A model generated the notes under the pieces. The model worked only from the letters and a program-made list of their open reading frames with translations, made no database searches and was not told the origin of the DNA. Positions 22,131 through 33,189 of a stretch of DNA of 64,000 bases are shown here, piece after piece; the first letter of the stretch is position 1, and every line of letters begins with the position of its first letter. Both the position numbers and the translations under genes were made by a program. The stretch comes from Ophiobolus disseminans. Lineage: Eukaryota; Ascomycota; Dothideomycetes; Pleosporales; Phaeosphaeriaceae. The stretch spans positions 1,056,154 through 1,120,153 of the forward strand of contig MU006227.1 in assembly GCA_010093685.1 (NCBI GenBank). Direction: 5' to 3'.

Positions 22131-23102
22131 ATGGAGGCCCTCCTGTCTCTAGCCTTCGACAATATCGCGTCCAAGGACACGCAGAAGATTCGCAAGGGAC
22201 TCCGACAGATTGAGGGCATGTTGGCCCAGATATGCCTTTCCAGCGCCAAAGCCAGACAGTCCACACCCGGCCACCGACGGAACGCTTCTGCCATTAACTT
22301 GGGTGAGCAGCAAGAGTCTACACCTAAGAAACTGGGACAGCTGTCAGAAGACCCTGCTTTCCGGGAGTTCTTCCGGTTACAGGAGGGCTTCGAGTGGAAT
22401 GGTAAAAATTGAACAAATGAGCATCGAGTTCAGTGCTAACGGTGATATAGTTGCAACACGAGTAGCCGACTGCCTCGAACGGATATTAGGCATGGGAAGC
22501 AGCAAAGGTAAAGTTGTCCTAGGACCTCAAACTAAACACACCTAACATATGCATCAGGGGGCCAAAATGACATCCTCATCCTCTCCTCGCTATCAAATCT
22601 ACAAGGCCTCCTCCTTCTGCACCCGCCATCTCGTATCATCTTCGGCCGCGAAGTCTACATGAACCTCCTCCTCGATCTCCTCGACCCCTACAACTGCCCA
22701 GCCATACAATCGCAGGCTCTCCTCGTACTCGTAACTGCACTCCTCGCTACACCACAAAATACGCGAACATTTGAACAAATGGATGGCTTGCTCACCGTCA
22801 CGAGCCTGTTCAAGGACGAGGAGACGACGCAGAATGTTAAGGTCAAGCTGCTGGAGTTCTTGTACTTCTACCTCATGCCCGAGACACCAGCTGCTAGCCT
22901 GCAACGCAGCCCAAGCAAGCTTGCAAACGCATTCGACCGCCGGAGTAGCAGCGCTAACGGCGACGACGGTAGTGGCGCAGCGAAGAAGAACACTCGATCA
23001 CAGGAGGACAAGCAATATCTCCTTGGCAAATATCTCAGCAACGTAGACGCACTCGTCGAAGATCTCCAGGAAAGCGCGCCGTTCACGAGTGTGGCGTGTT
23101 GA
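22131..23102 (+). CDS. Cdc14-family septation initiation protein (Sid1 partner type)
   Basis: Model join(22131-22401, 22451-22507, 22558-23102), 290 residues. Introns of 49 and 50 nt (GTAAAA donor with GCTAAC branch; GTAAAG donor with CTAAC branch). It starts MEALLSLAFDNIASKDTQKIRKGLRQIEG and continues with armadillo-like helices (GLLLLHPPSRIIFGRE, LLDLLDPYNCPAIQS, ALLVLVTALLATPQNTRTFE). This pattern is that of the fungal Cdc14 family named after fission yeast Cdc14, a regulatory partner of the Sid1 kinase in the septation initiation network; it is not the Cdc14 phosphatase. It would act at spindle pole bodies to time cytokinesis and septum formation. The tail near residue 240 is low complexity. 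Confidence 0.85.
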
Positions 23103-24883
23103 GGCTTCTTCGCCTCGGCCAGCATCCTTAAACATTTTATTTGTCTATCTGCTTAGTTTCTTTACTGTCCATATATTTGGCTGCGTTGCTTTTGTGCTGC
23201 TCACATTCTTTCCGTGCACTATCCTACAAGCAAGGTGTTGGCGGCGTTATAACATCATTCGGATTCATCGATAATATTTCCTTTCGGGCTTACCAGCTGG
23301 CATGAGACCCACACGGTTTTCAGGCGATTCTTGTCCTGTTTGCAATGATTGCACTGCATGGAGGCATCGTTCACTGTAATATCAGGTTTCTTTAGTTATG
23401 AGAGGTCTCACGACCAAACGCCCAGGGGCCTTGGGAATACCAGATTCATGTTCTTTCCCTGCACAGTTCATTTCAGTTCATGCTATGTTTAACACTGCTC
23501 ACAACGGAATTAACTCTCGGGGTGCACTCGCTTGGTTGGCAGCCACGCCTTATAAAACTCTGTATGCATAGATCAGCCTACACATGCCGCATACAGCAAC
23601 GTTGGGTGACGTGATTCTCCTTAGATATGTTTCCTTCGTCGAATTCTCATCATACACTCGACCTAGCTCAAGATTTGCAAGCCATGGCACGAAGAGTTGC
23701 GCCGTGTATCAACGTCATCCGCCAGGGATGTTCGCCGGGGTGCAAGTAACATAAGATGAACTTAGAAAGATACTCATACAGCACCTGATTCAGTAAGAGG
23801 GACACTGCATTTATTCATGCGTGCAGATATCAACTATCAGCTCGCGAGGCACAGCAGTTTTGGTAAAAACACCACGCGTTAATTAGCAAAGAGTGATGTG
23901 ATTAGTCTACAGACAAGGGTCAGCACAAAAGATGAGTTGTTACAGCTTGGCATATACTATCGTACATCGGATTGGACATCGGTGTCGGCCTCCGCGTCTT
24001 CGTAGATCCGACAAACCTGAAAAGCTTGCTCGAGGAAGTCGGACTATATGTTGTTAGCGCCGGCAGCATCGGACGCTAAGCGTGATCAGTCGCGTGCCCA
24101 GCGCTGATTATCTTGACCTCATGAAAAACCATCATGCAAAACCTGTGCGCAAACGAATAGCTCGCAAAATATACGACCATCAAACTGACTAGATGTGTTT
24201 CAGGAAACTGAAGCATACTGATAGCAATATTCAGCTTCATAAGGCGACAACTTACAAGGGAAAGCTTCCGCCGAAGCATCGGTGAGTCTTGCCAAATCGC
24301 ATGTATGACGCAACCAATCGGGCGAATATGAACAGCAACACGCGACCAGGATCAGTAAACGGAACATCGGTTGCTTGCTTATCCAGAAAGACAGACAGAC
24401 TCCTCGCACAGGCAGCTCGTCCGAGGACGAAGACTAGCCCTATTATTCGTTTAGTCATGTCATCAAAGGCCTTGGACACCTTCCGCGTGATCCGTCACGG
24501 TCCGTTGACTGGAAGTCATGTACGCGTGCGGCGCTACATATCTAGATGCCTTTGCGCCTGACTAAAAATCTTGATTGGCAGCAGGCAGGTACAGCGTCGC
24601 TTGTTTTCCCTTACTTCCGTTTGATCTCTCCTACGTCCTCGACGTGTTGACTAGAGACGGTGATACATGCGCTGGCGATAAACATTCACCCACGTCAATC
24701 TGACCGGATCGCATCGGCAACATACCCCAACACGCCTTACCTCACATTACTACCGCACATCCGCTTGCCGTCTTCGACTACTTCCCTACAAAACACTCAA
24801 TCATTTTTCGATCCCTCGCACCGAATTTGACGCGTTCTTCCTTACTAACCACCCGTGGTGTACCTGCATACTCCTCCACAATC
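23103..24883. other. Intergenic, 1.8 kb
   Basis: A long gene-free stretch. Only short conflicting frames are present around 24076-24560. No tRNA, repeat or transposon signature was recognised. The 3' end should include the promoter of the PAP2 gene. Confidence 0.45.
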
Positions 24884-26271
24884 ATGGGCGCAGGTGCATT
24901 CATAGAACCACTAGTTGTGGTGACCCTGCTCTTCGGAGGTACATGGGTGAACCGGAATCCAGACTATCGCCTCTTCAACCGACGAAGAATATACTCGGCC
25001 TCTCCTCGTTCCACATCGCCAGCATCGAGTATTTCGTCTGGGCGCTCGAGCCTGTCGTCTAACGCATCGCTTGTCACACACGTCGACGAGGAACCGAAAT
25101 GGCGGAGGAGGAACATACAATTCTTGGGGCTGAAGAAGGAGGTTGTGTCGCCTAACACACGGCAGTTCCAAGATTACTTCTTGAGCAGGCTGCTTCAGAA
25201 ATTTCCCTTCTTGGTGGAGGCATGGTATTGGGCTTTGATATACTGGGTACGTGTGGCCTCTCTTACATTCTTTTTCCTGCCAGAATATCTCGCTGACGCA
25301 TATTTCAACAGGTCTACCAACTCGGCCGCGCCTTTTCCGCCGTCACAATGGTAGAAGGCACCGTAACCGTCGCTCGTCGCCACGCCCTACAAGTTATCCA
25401 CCTCGAACAACACCTCCACATATTTTACGAACTCTCCGTCCAAGCATGGTTTCTCCGCCACCCATTCCTCATGCACTGGACCAACCGCATCTACTCCTTC
25501 ATCCACATCCCCGGCACGATCTTATTCCTCGTCTGGCTTTTCTTCTACACCACAACGCGCAACCGCATCGATCTACCTACACACAACAGGGAGGTAGGCG
25601 AAGGAAGTCCTGCGGGACCCATGCTATATGCCGCACGCAGAAGAACAATGGCTACATGCAATCTCATTGCTTTCATCGTCTTCACGCTCTGGCCATGCAT
25701 GCCTCCCCGCTTGCTGTCGGATCCGGATGTCCCCGGCCTCGTTGGCAAAGAAGCACGCAGCTACGGCTTCGTTGACACCGTACACGGCGCCGAGGGTGAA
25801 AGCAGCGTGTGGACGCAGAACAAGTTCTGCAACCAGTACGCCGCGATGCCAAGTTTGCACTTCGGATACTCATTGCTCATCGGCCTTACCATTATGACTA
25901 TTCCACTTGCGCCGCAACATCGGAGGTCACGCACGATTCACGTCAGCAGGAGTTTGCGCTTGAGATTACCGAGTGCTAGACGTCTTGTCTGTTTAGCGCT
26001 AGGTGCTACGTATCCAGCAATCATTCTCGTTGCGATCGTTGCGACGGCGAATCACTTCATCTTGGACGCTGTGGCGGGTGCAATTGTGTGTGGATTGGCG
26101 TGGACAGGTAACCGTGCGTTGCTGAATCTTCTGCCATTGGAGGACTACTTCCTCTGGTGCGTGAAGATTCATAAGCCGGAACGACGAGCTGTGTGGTTCG
26201 ATGGGGATGAAGAGCGTGAAGAGAGGCTTGGCAGGGATAGGGTGGTTGGGAAGGGTGTTGTCATCGACTAA
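24884..26271 (+). CDS. PAP2/Aur1-type membrane lipid phosphatase or phosphotransferase
   Basis: Model join(24884-25246, 25312-26271), 440 residues; the 65-nt intron (GTACGT...CAACAG) is in phase 0, joining W to VYQLGRAFS. The start is MGAGAFIEPLVVV (the frame opens earlier only with a non-ATG codon). Several hydrophobic segments surround the active-site motifs: YAAMPSLHFGYS corresponds to the central Ser-x-x-His motif and ANHFILDAVAG to the final His-x-x-x-Asp motif of the PAP2/Aur1/Ipt1 superfamily. Such enzymes remove or transfer phosphate head groups of lipids in the ER or Golgi, and inositol phosphorylceramide synthase is one relative. Size and motif spacing fit a general PAP2-like family member. 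It marks the conserved left border of the accessory island. Confidence 0.85.
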
Positions 26272-26599
26272 GCATGTGGAAAGAGGTCAAGAGTCAATGG
26301 CTCCCAAGAAACACATGTTACGATTTCATGATGTAAGGTGCGTCCCTAGGTAGAGAGACACGCCATGTCCCGAGACTCGGCGCCTCTATTGCGAGAATTT
26401 ACAGAGCTGTCATTCACATGCAATGTCAATAGACTGATTCTTCTGCTGCGTAGTAAAGTGGCATAGGTATACTATCAACATTCTTTTCTAAATTTGGCTT
26501 GTCCCAAGGGCGGTCTGGATCATGCAAGCGGAGCTAGTTAAGATATGCAGGCTCTTCTCTGTCCATCAAACCCACTGTTAGCTGACTGACTTGTTCCAT
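26272..26599. other. 3' flank of the PAP2 gene and start of decayed region
   Basis: Intergenic sequence merging into relic coding sequence on the minus strand (see the next two entries). No intact gene. Confidence 0.4.
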
Positions 26600-26660
26600 C
26601 TCGTCTCCTGTCTTGCGAAGATGGCTGCTCCAGAACTCTAGGTATTCCGGTAATCTCATG
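26400..26660 (-). pseudogene. Unidentified gene fragment abutting the HET relic
   Basis: In a frame shifted by one from the HET relic the minus strand reads L-P-E-Y-L-E-F-W-S-S-H-L-R-K-T-G-D-E-M-E, then LTVGLMDREEPAYLN, a TAG, and HDPDRPWDKPNLEKNV. Composition is protein-like and interrupted by stops. Not recognised. It may be the tail of another decayed gene or a frame-shifted continuation. Confidence 0.35.
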
Positions 26661-27141
26661 GATAGTGTCTTTTAGAGACTGCTTGTCCCCCAGCAGCTTT
26701 TCCTCTTTCGAGTAGAATGCAACCGATGCAGGAGCAAGCAGTTCCTGGAGTGTCCAGCCTCTAGTGAACCACTTGCTCTTCCTGAAGGCCGGCTTCCATC
26801 TCTGGCTTGATTCACTTTCCGCATTAGGAGTATTGCACTCGACGTCTGAAAGGTAAACATAACACTTCTTTGCATTCTAATACCAGCAGAACATAGAGTT
26901 AATTGCTTCTTAAAGCTCTTGGCTGATTAATTTGTCGATGCAGCAGGTGTCTACCTAGAAGTGTTCCAGACCGTCACGCTCTGCCTGTCGTGCGCAGAAG
27001 CAGATCTTGTTCCAACTAGGTTTCTTCTGTGCATCAACGTCTTTTACACTATCATAGCTCTTTAGATCATCAAAGACCACCTCGTGCTCCCCCCAAGTGT
27101 GCAAGAGGATCGCGTAGGGAGAAATGTCCTTGCTACTAACA
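26600..27141 (-). pseudogene. Decayed HET (heterokaryon incompatibility) domain, HET-E/HET-D type
   Basis: The minus strand reads a recognisable HET domain: PYAILLHTWGEHEVVFDD near 27120, then S-W-N-K-I-C-F-C-A-R-Q-A-E-R-D-G-L-E, VDTCCIDK, EAINSMFCWY, CYVYLSDV, and KWFTRGWTLQELLAPASV with ITGIP near 26650. These are the three conserved HET blocks in order. It is broken by at least three in-frame stops (before VDTCCID, inside QEL-EAIN, and after CWY). The first stop replaces the usual Trp codon, a G-to-A change that would fit RIP, while the others need not. No NACHT or WD part was found, so only an N-terminal remnant remains. HET proteins trigger cell death on contact with genetically different hyphae. 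Confidence 0.8.
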
Positions 27142-27547
27142 ATGTCCTTTATCTATCTAAAATTCCCGTCGCTTGTGGTATACAGCAGCCGCATCAGGTA
27201 GTATGTGTCTGTCTGCGCGAGCGGTAGAAGAGGGCCTCGAGGCGGCTAAGGAAATCGAAAACGAACAATGGCCCGCTCGTGCAGGGCTTGGAAATGTAGC
27301 TGCTAGGTTCTGGCTAGTGCTAAGTAACAATTTGCTAAACCGAAGGTGAGGAAGACTAGGTTGCTCATTGTTGGGGCAGGCTGCGTCTCCAACACTCAGG
27401 GCAGAAGGCACAGCCCGCCTGCATTGTGACGTAAGGCTAGATAAAGCTAACAACGCATAATCGCGCGACAGCCACTATGCTGGAAACCGAGGATCAGTTC
27501 TTGCCTAAGGACACGATTTAATAGTGCAAGAAGCGCGATTTATAGGC

Positions 27548-27815
27548 TGTTGTTCACTGGAAGAGCATGTTGTAATATCTGTACAGCGCGCGCTAGTTCG
27601 TGCAAGGACATACTGGCCACAGGGAATCTAGGCTGCAAACTACGATATTGTAGGTGTCGGCCATAGGGCCTATCCCTTGGCACGTGAGTGACGGCCCAGG
27701 TTCTGTTCCACCTAGGCCTGTTTGGGCCTAGCTCTTTCAACCTCCTTCTACGTATATAGGCTCTCTCCCCTATAGCCTAATACATCATGATTCTCCTCAA
27801 CCTCTATGCTTAACA
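27548..27815. repeat. Candidate solo LTR (weak)
   Basis: The stretch starts TGTTG and ends TTAACA, contains a TATATAGG box followed by a C/T-rich block in its last third, and is flanked by TAGG-like repeats (27543-27546 and about 27817-27820). This is the look of a retrotransposon LTR. No polymerase gene or second copy is visible in this window, so support is weak. Confidence 0.25.
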
Positions 27816-28346
27816 GTAGGCTCGAAACGCAACGCAGTGACGACAACTTCACTACTAACCTACAATACCTTAAGCGGCGCGTTTTTTTAATACTGACAAG
27901 CGGCCCCAACATGGACGATATAACGCAGGTGATGCAAATTATTCTATAAATCAAGTTGACGCCGTCCTTGCGTACTGAATCACGATCGCCCCATTCTCGC
28001 CTAGATCTGGCAGTGCGTCGAACAGGCATCGTCGGAGGGCTGTCGCGCTGCACGAAACCGACCGCTGGTATGCACTGTCGTGACGTGGCGGGAGTGCTCC
28101 AACAGGAAGGCAGCTGGCCCTTGACAGCTAAGCGCGGTGAGGGCGGAGCGTGCGGGTTGAACGACAAACAGCCAACGGCAGCCATCAACAGGCTGCCCCG
28201 AACGCTGCATACAGCTCCCATCGCTAGCATGCCGCTGCCCGCTTTCTCAGCCCCGCGACGTGCCTCGCGATGCACCTTGCGCGCGATGGTGTTTGACGTA
28301 ACTTACATCCCCTCACACCATCTAGTCCCTCATCCAGACCAATACC
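27816..28346. promoter_or_regulatory. 5' region of the NLR-like gene
   Basis: About 530 bases before the ATG at 28347. Open frames here on both strands overlap and show no domain. It should hold the promoter and leader of the NLR-like gene. Confidence 0.4.
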
Positions 28347-31300
28347 ATGCGACGACTCATCCAGTTTTGGTCGAAGAAGGACGATGCAAAGGTACCTTCC
28401 CTAAGATTGCTCTCTCTTCCCCGCCCGCTGACGCATAACCAGGCTCCTGCGAAACCCTCTAAGTCCTCGACAGTAGCAACGCCTGCGTCTCCGCCATCAG
28501 TACAAGCAGCCGGTGCAGTTCTGCAGGGCTTGCAAGTAGTGTGTGAAGGCACCAACCCAGTCATCGAGTATGCCTCCTCGTTGCTTGGTTGCGCATTCAG
28601 CAGCTAACACGAGTCCAGCATCGTCGCGGTCCACGGCCTGAACGGGCACTGCGAGAAGACGTGGACGGCGGGCAGCGGCGCCAACAGCGTGAACTGGCTG
28701 CGAGACCTCCTCCCGCACGACCTCTTTAACGCGCGCATACTCAGCTGGGGCTACGATGCGAACACGCACAGCGGGTCGCGGGTTAGCTGCCAGTATCTGT
28801 TCGACCATGCTCGAACGTTGGTGTCGGACCTGTGCCTGGAGAGGCAGATCACGGAGGTACGGAGTGGATAGACTAGACACCAAACAAGAGCTAATTCGCG
28901 GCAGACGAGCAAGCGGCCGATCATCTTTGTGGCGCACAGCCTGGGCGGCATCACCGTGAAGAGCGTAGGTGACATTGTCAAAGGCCCACTAGCGCTCGAC
29001 TGACACACAGAGGCGCTCATCCACTCGGACGCGGCCCGCCGAGGCGCCCTCGAAGAACACCGCGCGATCAAGTTGTCAACGTACGGCATCCTGTTCATGG
29101 GCACACCCCACCAAGGCGGCAGCGGCGTTGCGCTGGGTAAGCTCATGGTCAACGTGGCGTCGGTGTTTATGGCGGCAGACGACCGTCTGCTGCAGCACCT
29201 GGAGCGGGACTCGGAGTGGCTGCAGCAGCAGCTGGGGCAATACGGGCCGATCAGCGGGGACTTTGTGACCAAGTTCGCGTATGAGGAGTATGCGACGCCG
29301 ACGGTGCTGGGCAAGTCGATCGTAGTGAGTTACTTTAAGATAAACAAAGCGTAGTAGTTACTTGCTAACGCCCACCAGGTTGTTCCCCAAGCGTCGGCGG
29401 TAGTGCCAGGTGCGGCAGACGGCGAGCCGATCGCGATACACGCGGACCACATCCACATGGTCAAGTTCGGGTCGAAGACGGACCCTGGGTACAGGACTGT
29501 GTCAGGCCACCTGCGGGTGATGGCTGCGCGTGCGGGCGACACGATAAGCAGACGGTGGGACATGGAAGGCCGATTGGACGTTGGTACGTAGACATGAACT
29601 GGCTGGTACATTAGCAAAATAATAGTAGTAACACCAAATCATTCTTAGTTCGCTCCAATGAGCCCATCGAGTCGTTCACTGTTCAGTTTAGCGTGTTGGG
29701 GGTGTCGTGCGTCGAGCATTTCATTGGCCGGGACGAGAACATTTCCGAGATATGCGAAGCGCTCCAGTACGACGGCTCACGTAAGATAGCTGTAGTGCAC
29801 GGCCTGGGTGGGATGGGCAAGACCCAGCTAGCATTGGCATACGCGCAACAACACAAAGACGAGTACTCCGCCGTGTTCTGGGTCAACAGCAAGGACGTCA
29901 ACTCGCTGAAGCAGGGCTACGCGGCTGCAGCTGGACGCATCTATCGTGACCACCCGTTGCTGGTGCATCTCAAGGCTGTTGCTGGAGGCAGCAATCTTGA
30001 TGAAGCGGTAGAGGCGGTCAAGCAATGGCTGAGCAGTGCTAGGAACGACCAATGGCTAGTCATCTTCAACAACCACGACACGCCAAAGCTGCCAGGGCAG
30101 AACAAGCCAGGCACGTTCGATATCCGACCGTTTCTGCCTGAAGCAGACCAGGGAACTGTGTTGATCACGACGCGGTTGTCTCAGCTGCAACTAGGTTGTC
30201 CTATCGCGGTAAAGAAGTTGCGGGACATAGAGCACAGCCTAGAGATACTGTCACAGACGTCTAGACGGGATGGACTGAGTAGTGGTAGGTGACACCTTCT
30301 TGCCTCACCATGAGTGATGCTGACATGGTAGCAAGACGCCAACGCTCAGAAGCTGGCAATCGAGCTGGACGGCTTGCCGCTTGCTCTTGCTACGGCCGGT
30401 GCCTACCTCCACCTGGTGTCGACCAGCTTTGCCGACTACCTTCGGCTGTACAAGCAGTCGTGGCTCCGGCTGCAGCAAAGGACGCCGCAGCTGCTGTTGT
30501 ACGAAAACAAGACGCTGTACTTGACATGGAACATCTCGTTGGACCATGTCAAGCAGCAGAGTGAGCTGGCAACAAAGCTGCTGCAGCTGTGGGCGTTCTT
30601 TGATAATCAGGACGTGTGGCTAGAGCTTCTACAAGAAGGCCGGCGAAGCAGTCCAGCGTGGTTTTCAGAGCTGACAGAGGACCAGCTCAGCTTTGACACG
30701 GCCGTGAGAGTGCTCTGTGACCATGCGCTAGTCGAGGCAGACGCTGCACCTAGAGATGACGGCGTAGAGTCGCAAGGATACAGTATGCACAGCTGCATGC
30801 ACTCGTGGACGAAGCATGTGGTGAACGAGAGATGGGATGACAACATGGCCAGGCTTGTACTAAACTGCTTGGGCTTGCATGTGCCACAGAGAGATAGACC
30901 TCAGTACTGGGTCACTGAGCAGCGGCTTGTTCGACATGCTAATCGGTGCCAAGGGTTCATCAGTACAGGCCTAGCGGGGCAGGATGACGACAAATCTATG
31001 CTTGAGGCAGTCCACAACCTGGGCACACTACGCTGATCAAGACAAGCTGGGCGAAGCAGAGCAGATGTACGAGCGGGCACTGCGAGGGTACGAGGAGGCA
31101 CTCGGGCCTACCCACACGTCGACACTGGACACGGTCAACAACCTGGGCGCTCTCTATCAGAAGCAGGGCAAGCTGGGCGAGGCAGAGCAGATGTACGAGC
31201 GGGCGCTAGAAGGATACAAGAAGGCGCTTGGATGCGATCACACATCGACACTTACTGCGGTGAACAACCTGGGCAATATTTACACGGAGCAAGGGAAGCT

Positions 31301-32501
31301 GGCCGAAGCAGAGGAGATATACTGTCGGGCACTGGATCGACACAAGAAGACACTTGGATCATATCACATGTCGACGTTGAACACAATCAATAACTTGGCA
31401 AACCTCTATACGATTCGTGGCAAGCTGGAGGAGGCAGAGGAGATGTACCGGCAGGCGCTAGAAGGATATGAGGAGGCACTTGGGCGAGATCACACATCAG
31501 CTCTTGACACGGTTAACAACTTAGGCATCCTTTACTGGAAGCAAAGCAAGCTAGTCGAGGCAGAGGAGATGTACCGGCGGGCGCTAGAAGGAAAGGAGAA
31601 AGCACTCGGGCGCAATCACACGTCGACGCTTAGCACGATCAACAACTTGGCCCTTATCTACAGAGATCAGGGCAAGCTAGACGAGGCAGAAGAAATGTAC
31701 CAACAGGCGCTAGAAGGATACAAGAAGGCACTAGGACGCAATCACACATCGACGCTTAGTACAGTCGACAATTTGGGCGCCCTCTATGCAGATCAGGGAA
31801 AGCTGGTCAAAGCAGAAGAGATGTTCTGGCGGGCGCTAGAAGGAAAGGAAAAGGCATTTGGACGCAATCACACGTCGACACTTAGCTCAGTCAACAACTT
31901 GGGTGCCCTCTACTGGAAACAAAGCAAGCTAGGCAAAGCAGAAAGAATGTACCGGCAGGCGCTAGAAGGAAAGGAGAAAGCACTCGGGCGTGATCACACG
32001 TCGACGCTCGGCACGGTCAACAATTTGGGCGCCCTCTATGCAGATCAGGGAAAGCTAGTTGAAGCAGAAGAGATGTACCAGCGGGCGCTAGAAGGATACA
32101 AGAAGGCGTTCGGATGCGATCACACATCGACGCTTAGCGCAGTCAACAATTTGGGCGCCCTCTATGCAGATCAGGGAAAGCTGGTCGAAGCAGAAGAGAT
32201 GTACCGGCGGGCGCTAGAAGGAAAGGAAAAGGCATTTGGACGCAATCACACCTCGACGCTTAGCTCAGTCAACAACTTGGGTGCCCTCTACTGGAAACAA
32301 GGCAAGCTAGGCAGAGCAGAGGAAATGTACCGGCGGGCATTGGACGGATATGAGGAGAGTTTCGGTTATGAAAGTGAGCACTGTCATGATATCCGTCACA
32401 ATCTTCATGCTCTCAAGGTTATCTCGCGCCTGAAGCATACGATGTTTTACTTTATGCTCTTTCTTGTATTGCTTTTCGTAAAGCTAGTTCTGCTGCGGTA
32501 A
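28347..32501 (+). CDS. NLR-like protein: serine hydrolase + NB-ARC + 11 TPR, with a frameshift
   Basis: Exons: 28347-28391, 28443-28567, 28619-28856, 28905-28964, 29013-29324, 29379-29583, 29649-30284, 30336-32501, all with good splice sites and consistent phases. An alpha/beta hydrolase domain (residues about 57-330) has the AHSLGG nucleophile elbow near 148 and a HADHIHMVKF segment for the catalytic His. An NB-ARC domain follows: P-loop VVHGLGGMGKTQLA near 378, a Walker B-like LVIFNNHD in which the first Asp is Asn, ITTR, and LDGLPLALA near 553. The C-terminus is eleven 42-residue kinesin-light-chain-like TPRs, then a hydrophobic tail (FYFMLFLVLLFVKLVLL). At about 31025-31036 the frame breaks: HNLGTL runs into TGA, while the next frame continues Y-A-D-Q-D-K-L. 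A 2-nt loss explains it. Known relatives (hydrolase/NB-ARC/TPR, SesB-like) are fungal innate-immunity or incompatibility receptors. It is either a recent pseudogene or an assembly error. Confidence 0.85.
31030..32400 (+). repeat. Eleven tandem 126-bp TPR-coding repeats
   Basis: Each unit encodes 42 residues with the consensus A-L-Y-x-x-Q-G-K-L-x-E-A-E-E-M-Y-x-R-A-L-E-G and a spacer H-T-S-T-L-x-x-V-N-N-L-G. Units 7 and 10 end in near-identical second halves, and units 5, 8 and 11 share the start L-Y-W-K-Q. Such homogeneity suggests recent unit duplication or gene conversion. The last unit diverges. Confidence 0.92.
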
Positions 32502-32639
32502 TGTAAATCAATTCATTTTTTGCACTTGACTTCTCTATTATTCCGTTATCTGTCATACGAGAGAGAGCACATCTATGGTGTAAGATACAGCATTCTAACT
32601 TTCATAAACAGTGCCTCACAAAAGGTATGATTACATCTT
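32502..32639. other. 3' flank of the NLR-like gene
   Basis: Short A/T-rich segment after the stop at 32501, likely the polyadenylation region. Confidence 0.4.
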
Positions 32640-33136
32640 AAGACTAACGATACGGAAGCTTGGTATTAAATATTTGATGAAGTGTGCTCCATGTTCGACG
32701 CCATGCCGGATATGTATGGTAGATTTATCTGATCCCTACATGCAGAGTGTCGCAAACTTTGCTGCAACAGCACAGAAGGGGAAACCGATTTCGCTAAGGA
32801 CTGTACAAGAACGCACATGGACCTGATCATCCATCAAAGCTTGATACAATCGGCCAGCTGGGTATACTCTACTTAATTCAAGGCGATCTTGGCAGGGCGA
32901 AAGAGATGCTCAAGCGAGTGCACGAGAAAGCATATGGGCCTGATCATCCATCAAAGCTCGATACTATCAGCAACCTAGGCAACGTCTACGCAGCTCAAGG
33001 CGAGCCACACAAGGCGAAAGAGATGCTCGAACAGGCGCTCAAGGGATTTGCAGATCGCTTTGGCCCCAATCATGTACGTTGCCATCAGCTCCACGACACT
33101 ATTTCGAAATTAAGCGTACAGACTTCAATTCAATAG
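32640..33136 (+). pseudogene. TPR-containing gene remnant A
   Basis: From about 32820 the plus strand reads G-P-D-H-P-S-K-L-D-T-I, then two TPR-like units (LGILYLIQGDLGRAKEML, LGNVYAAQGEPHKAKEML) and LKGFADRFGPNHV, ending at TAG 33136. The frame has no proper start. Upstream, 32748-32815 encodes a C-R-K-L-C-C-N segment in another frame. This is the C-terminal remnant of a second TPR protein, different in sequence from the repeats of the intact neighbour. Confidence 0.65.
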
Positions 33137-33189
33137 ATGAATCTAAGAAGTATTGTACGACTGGGCGCTGAAAAGGAGAGAAGACACAC

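Noticed and set aside
26272..28346. RIP as a general explanation for the decayed region
   Set aside because: Only one stop fits the expected transition; other stops do not, and strong A/T skew is not obvious by eye. Needs a computed index.
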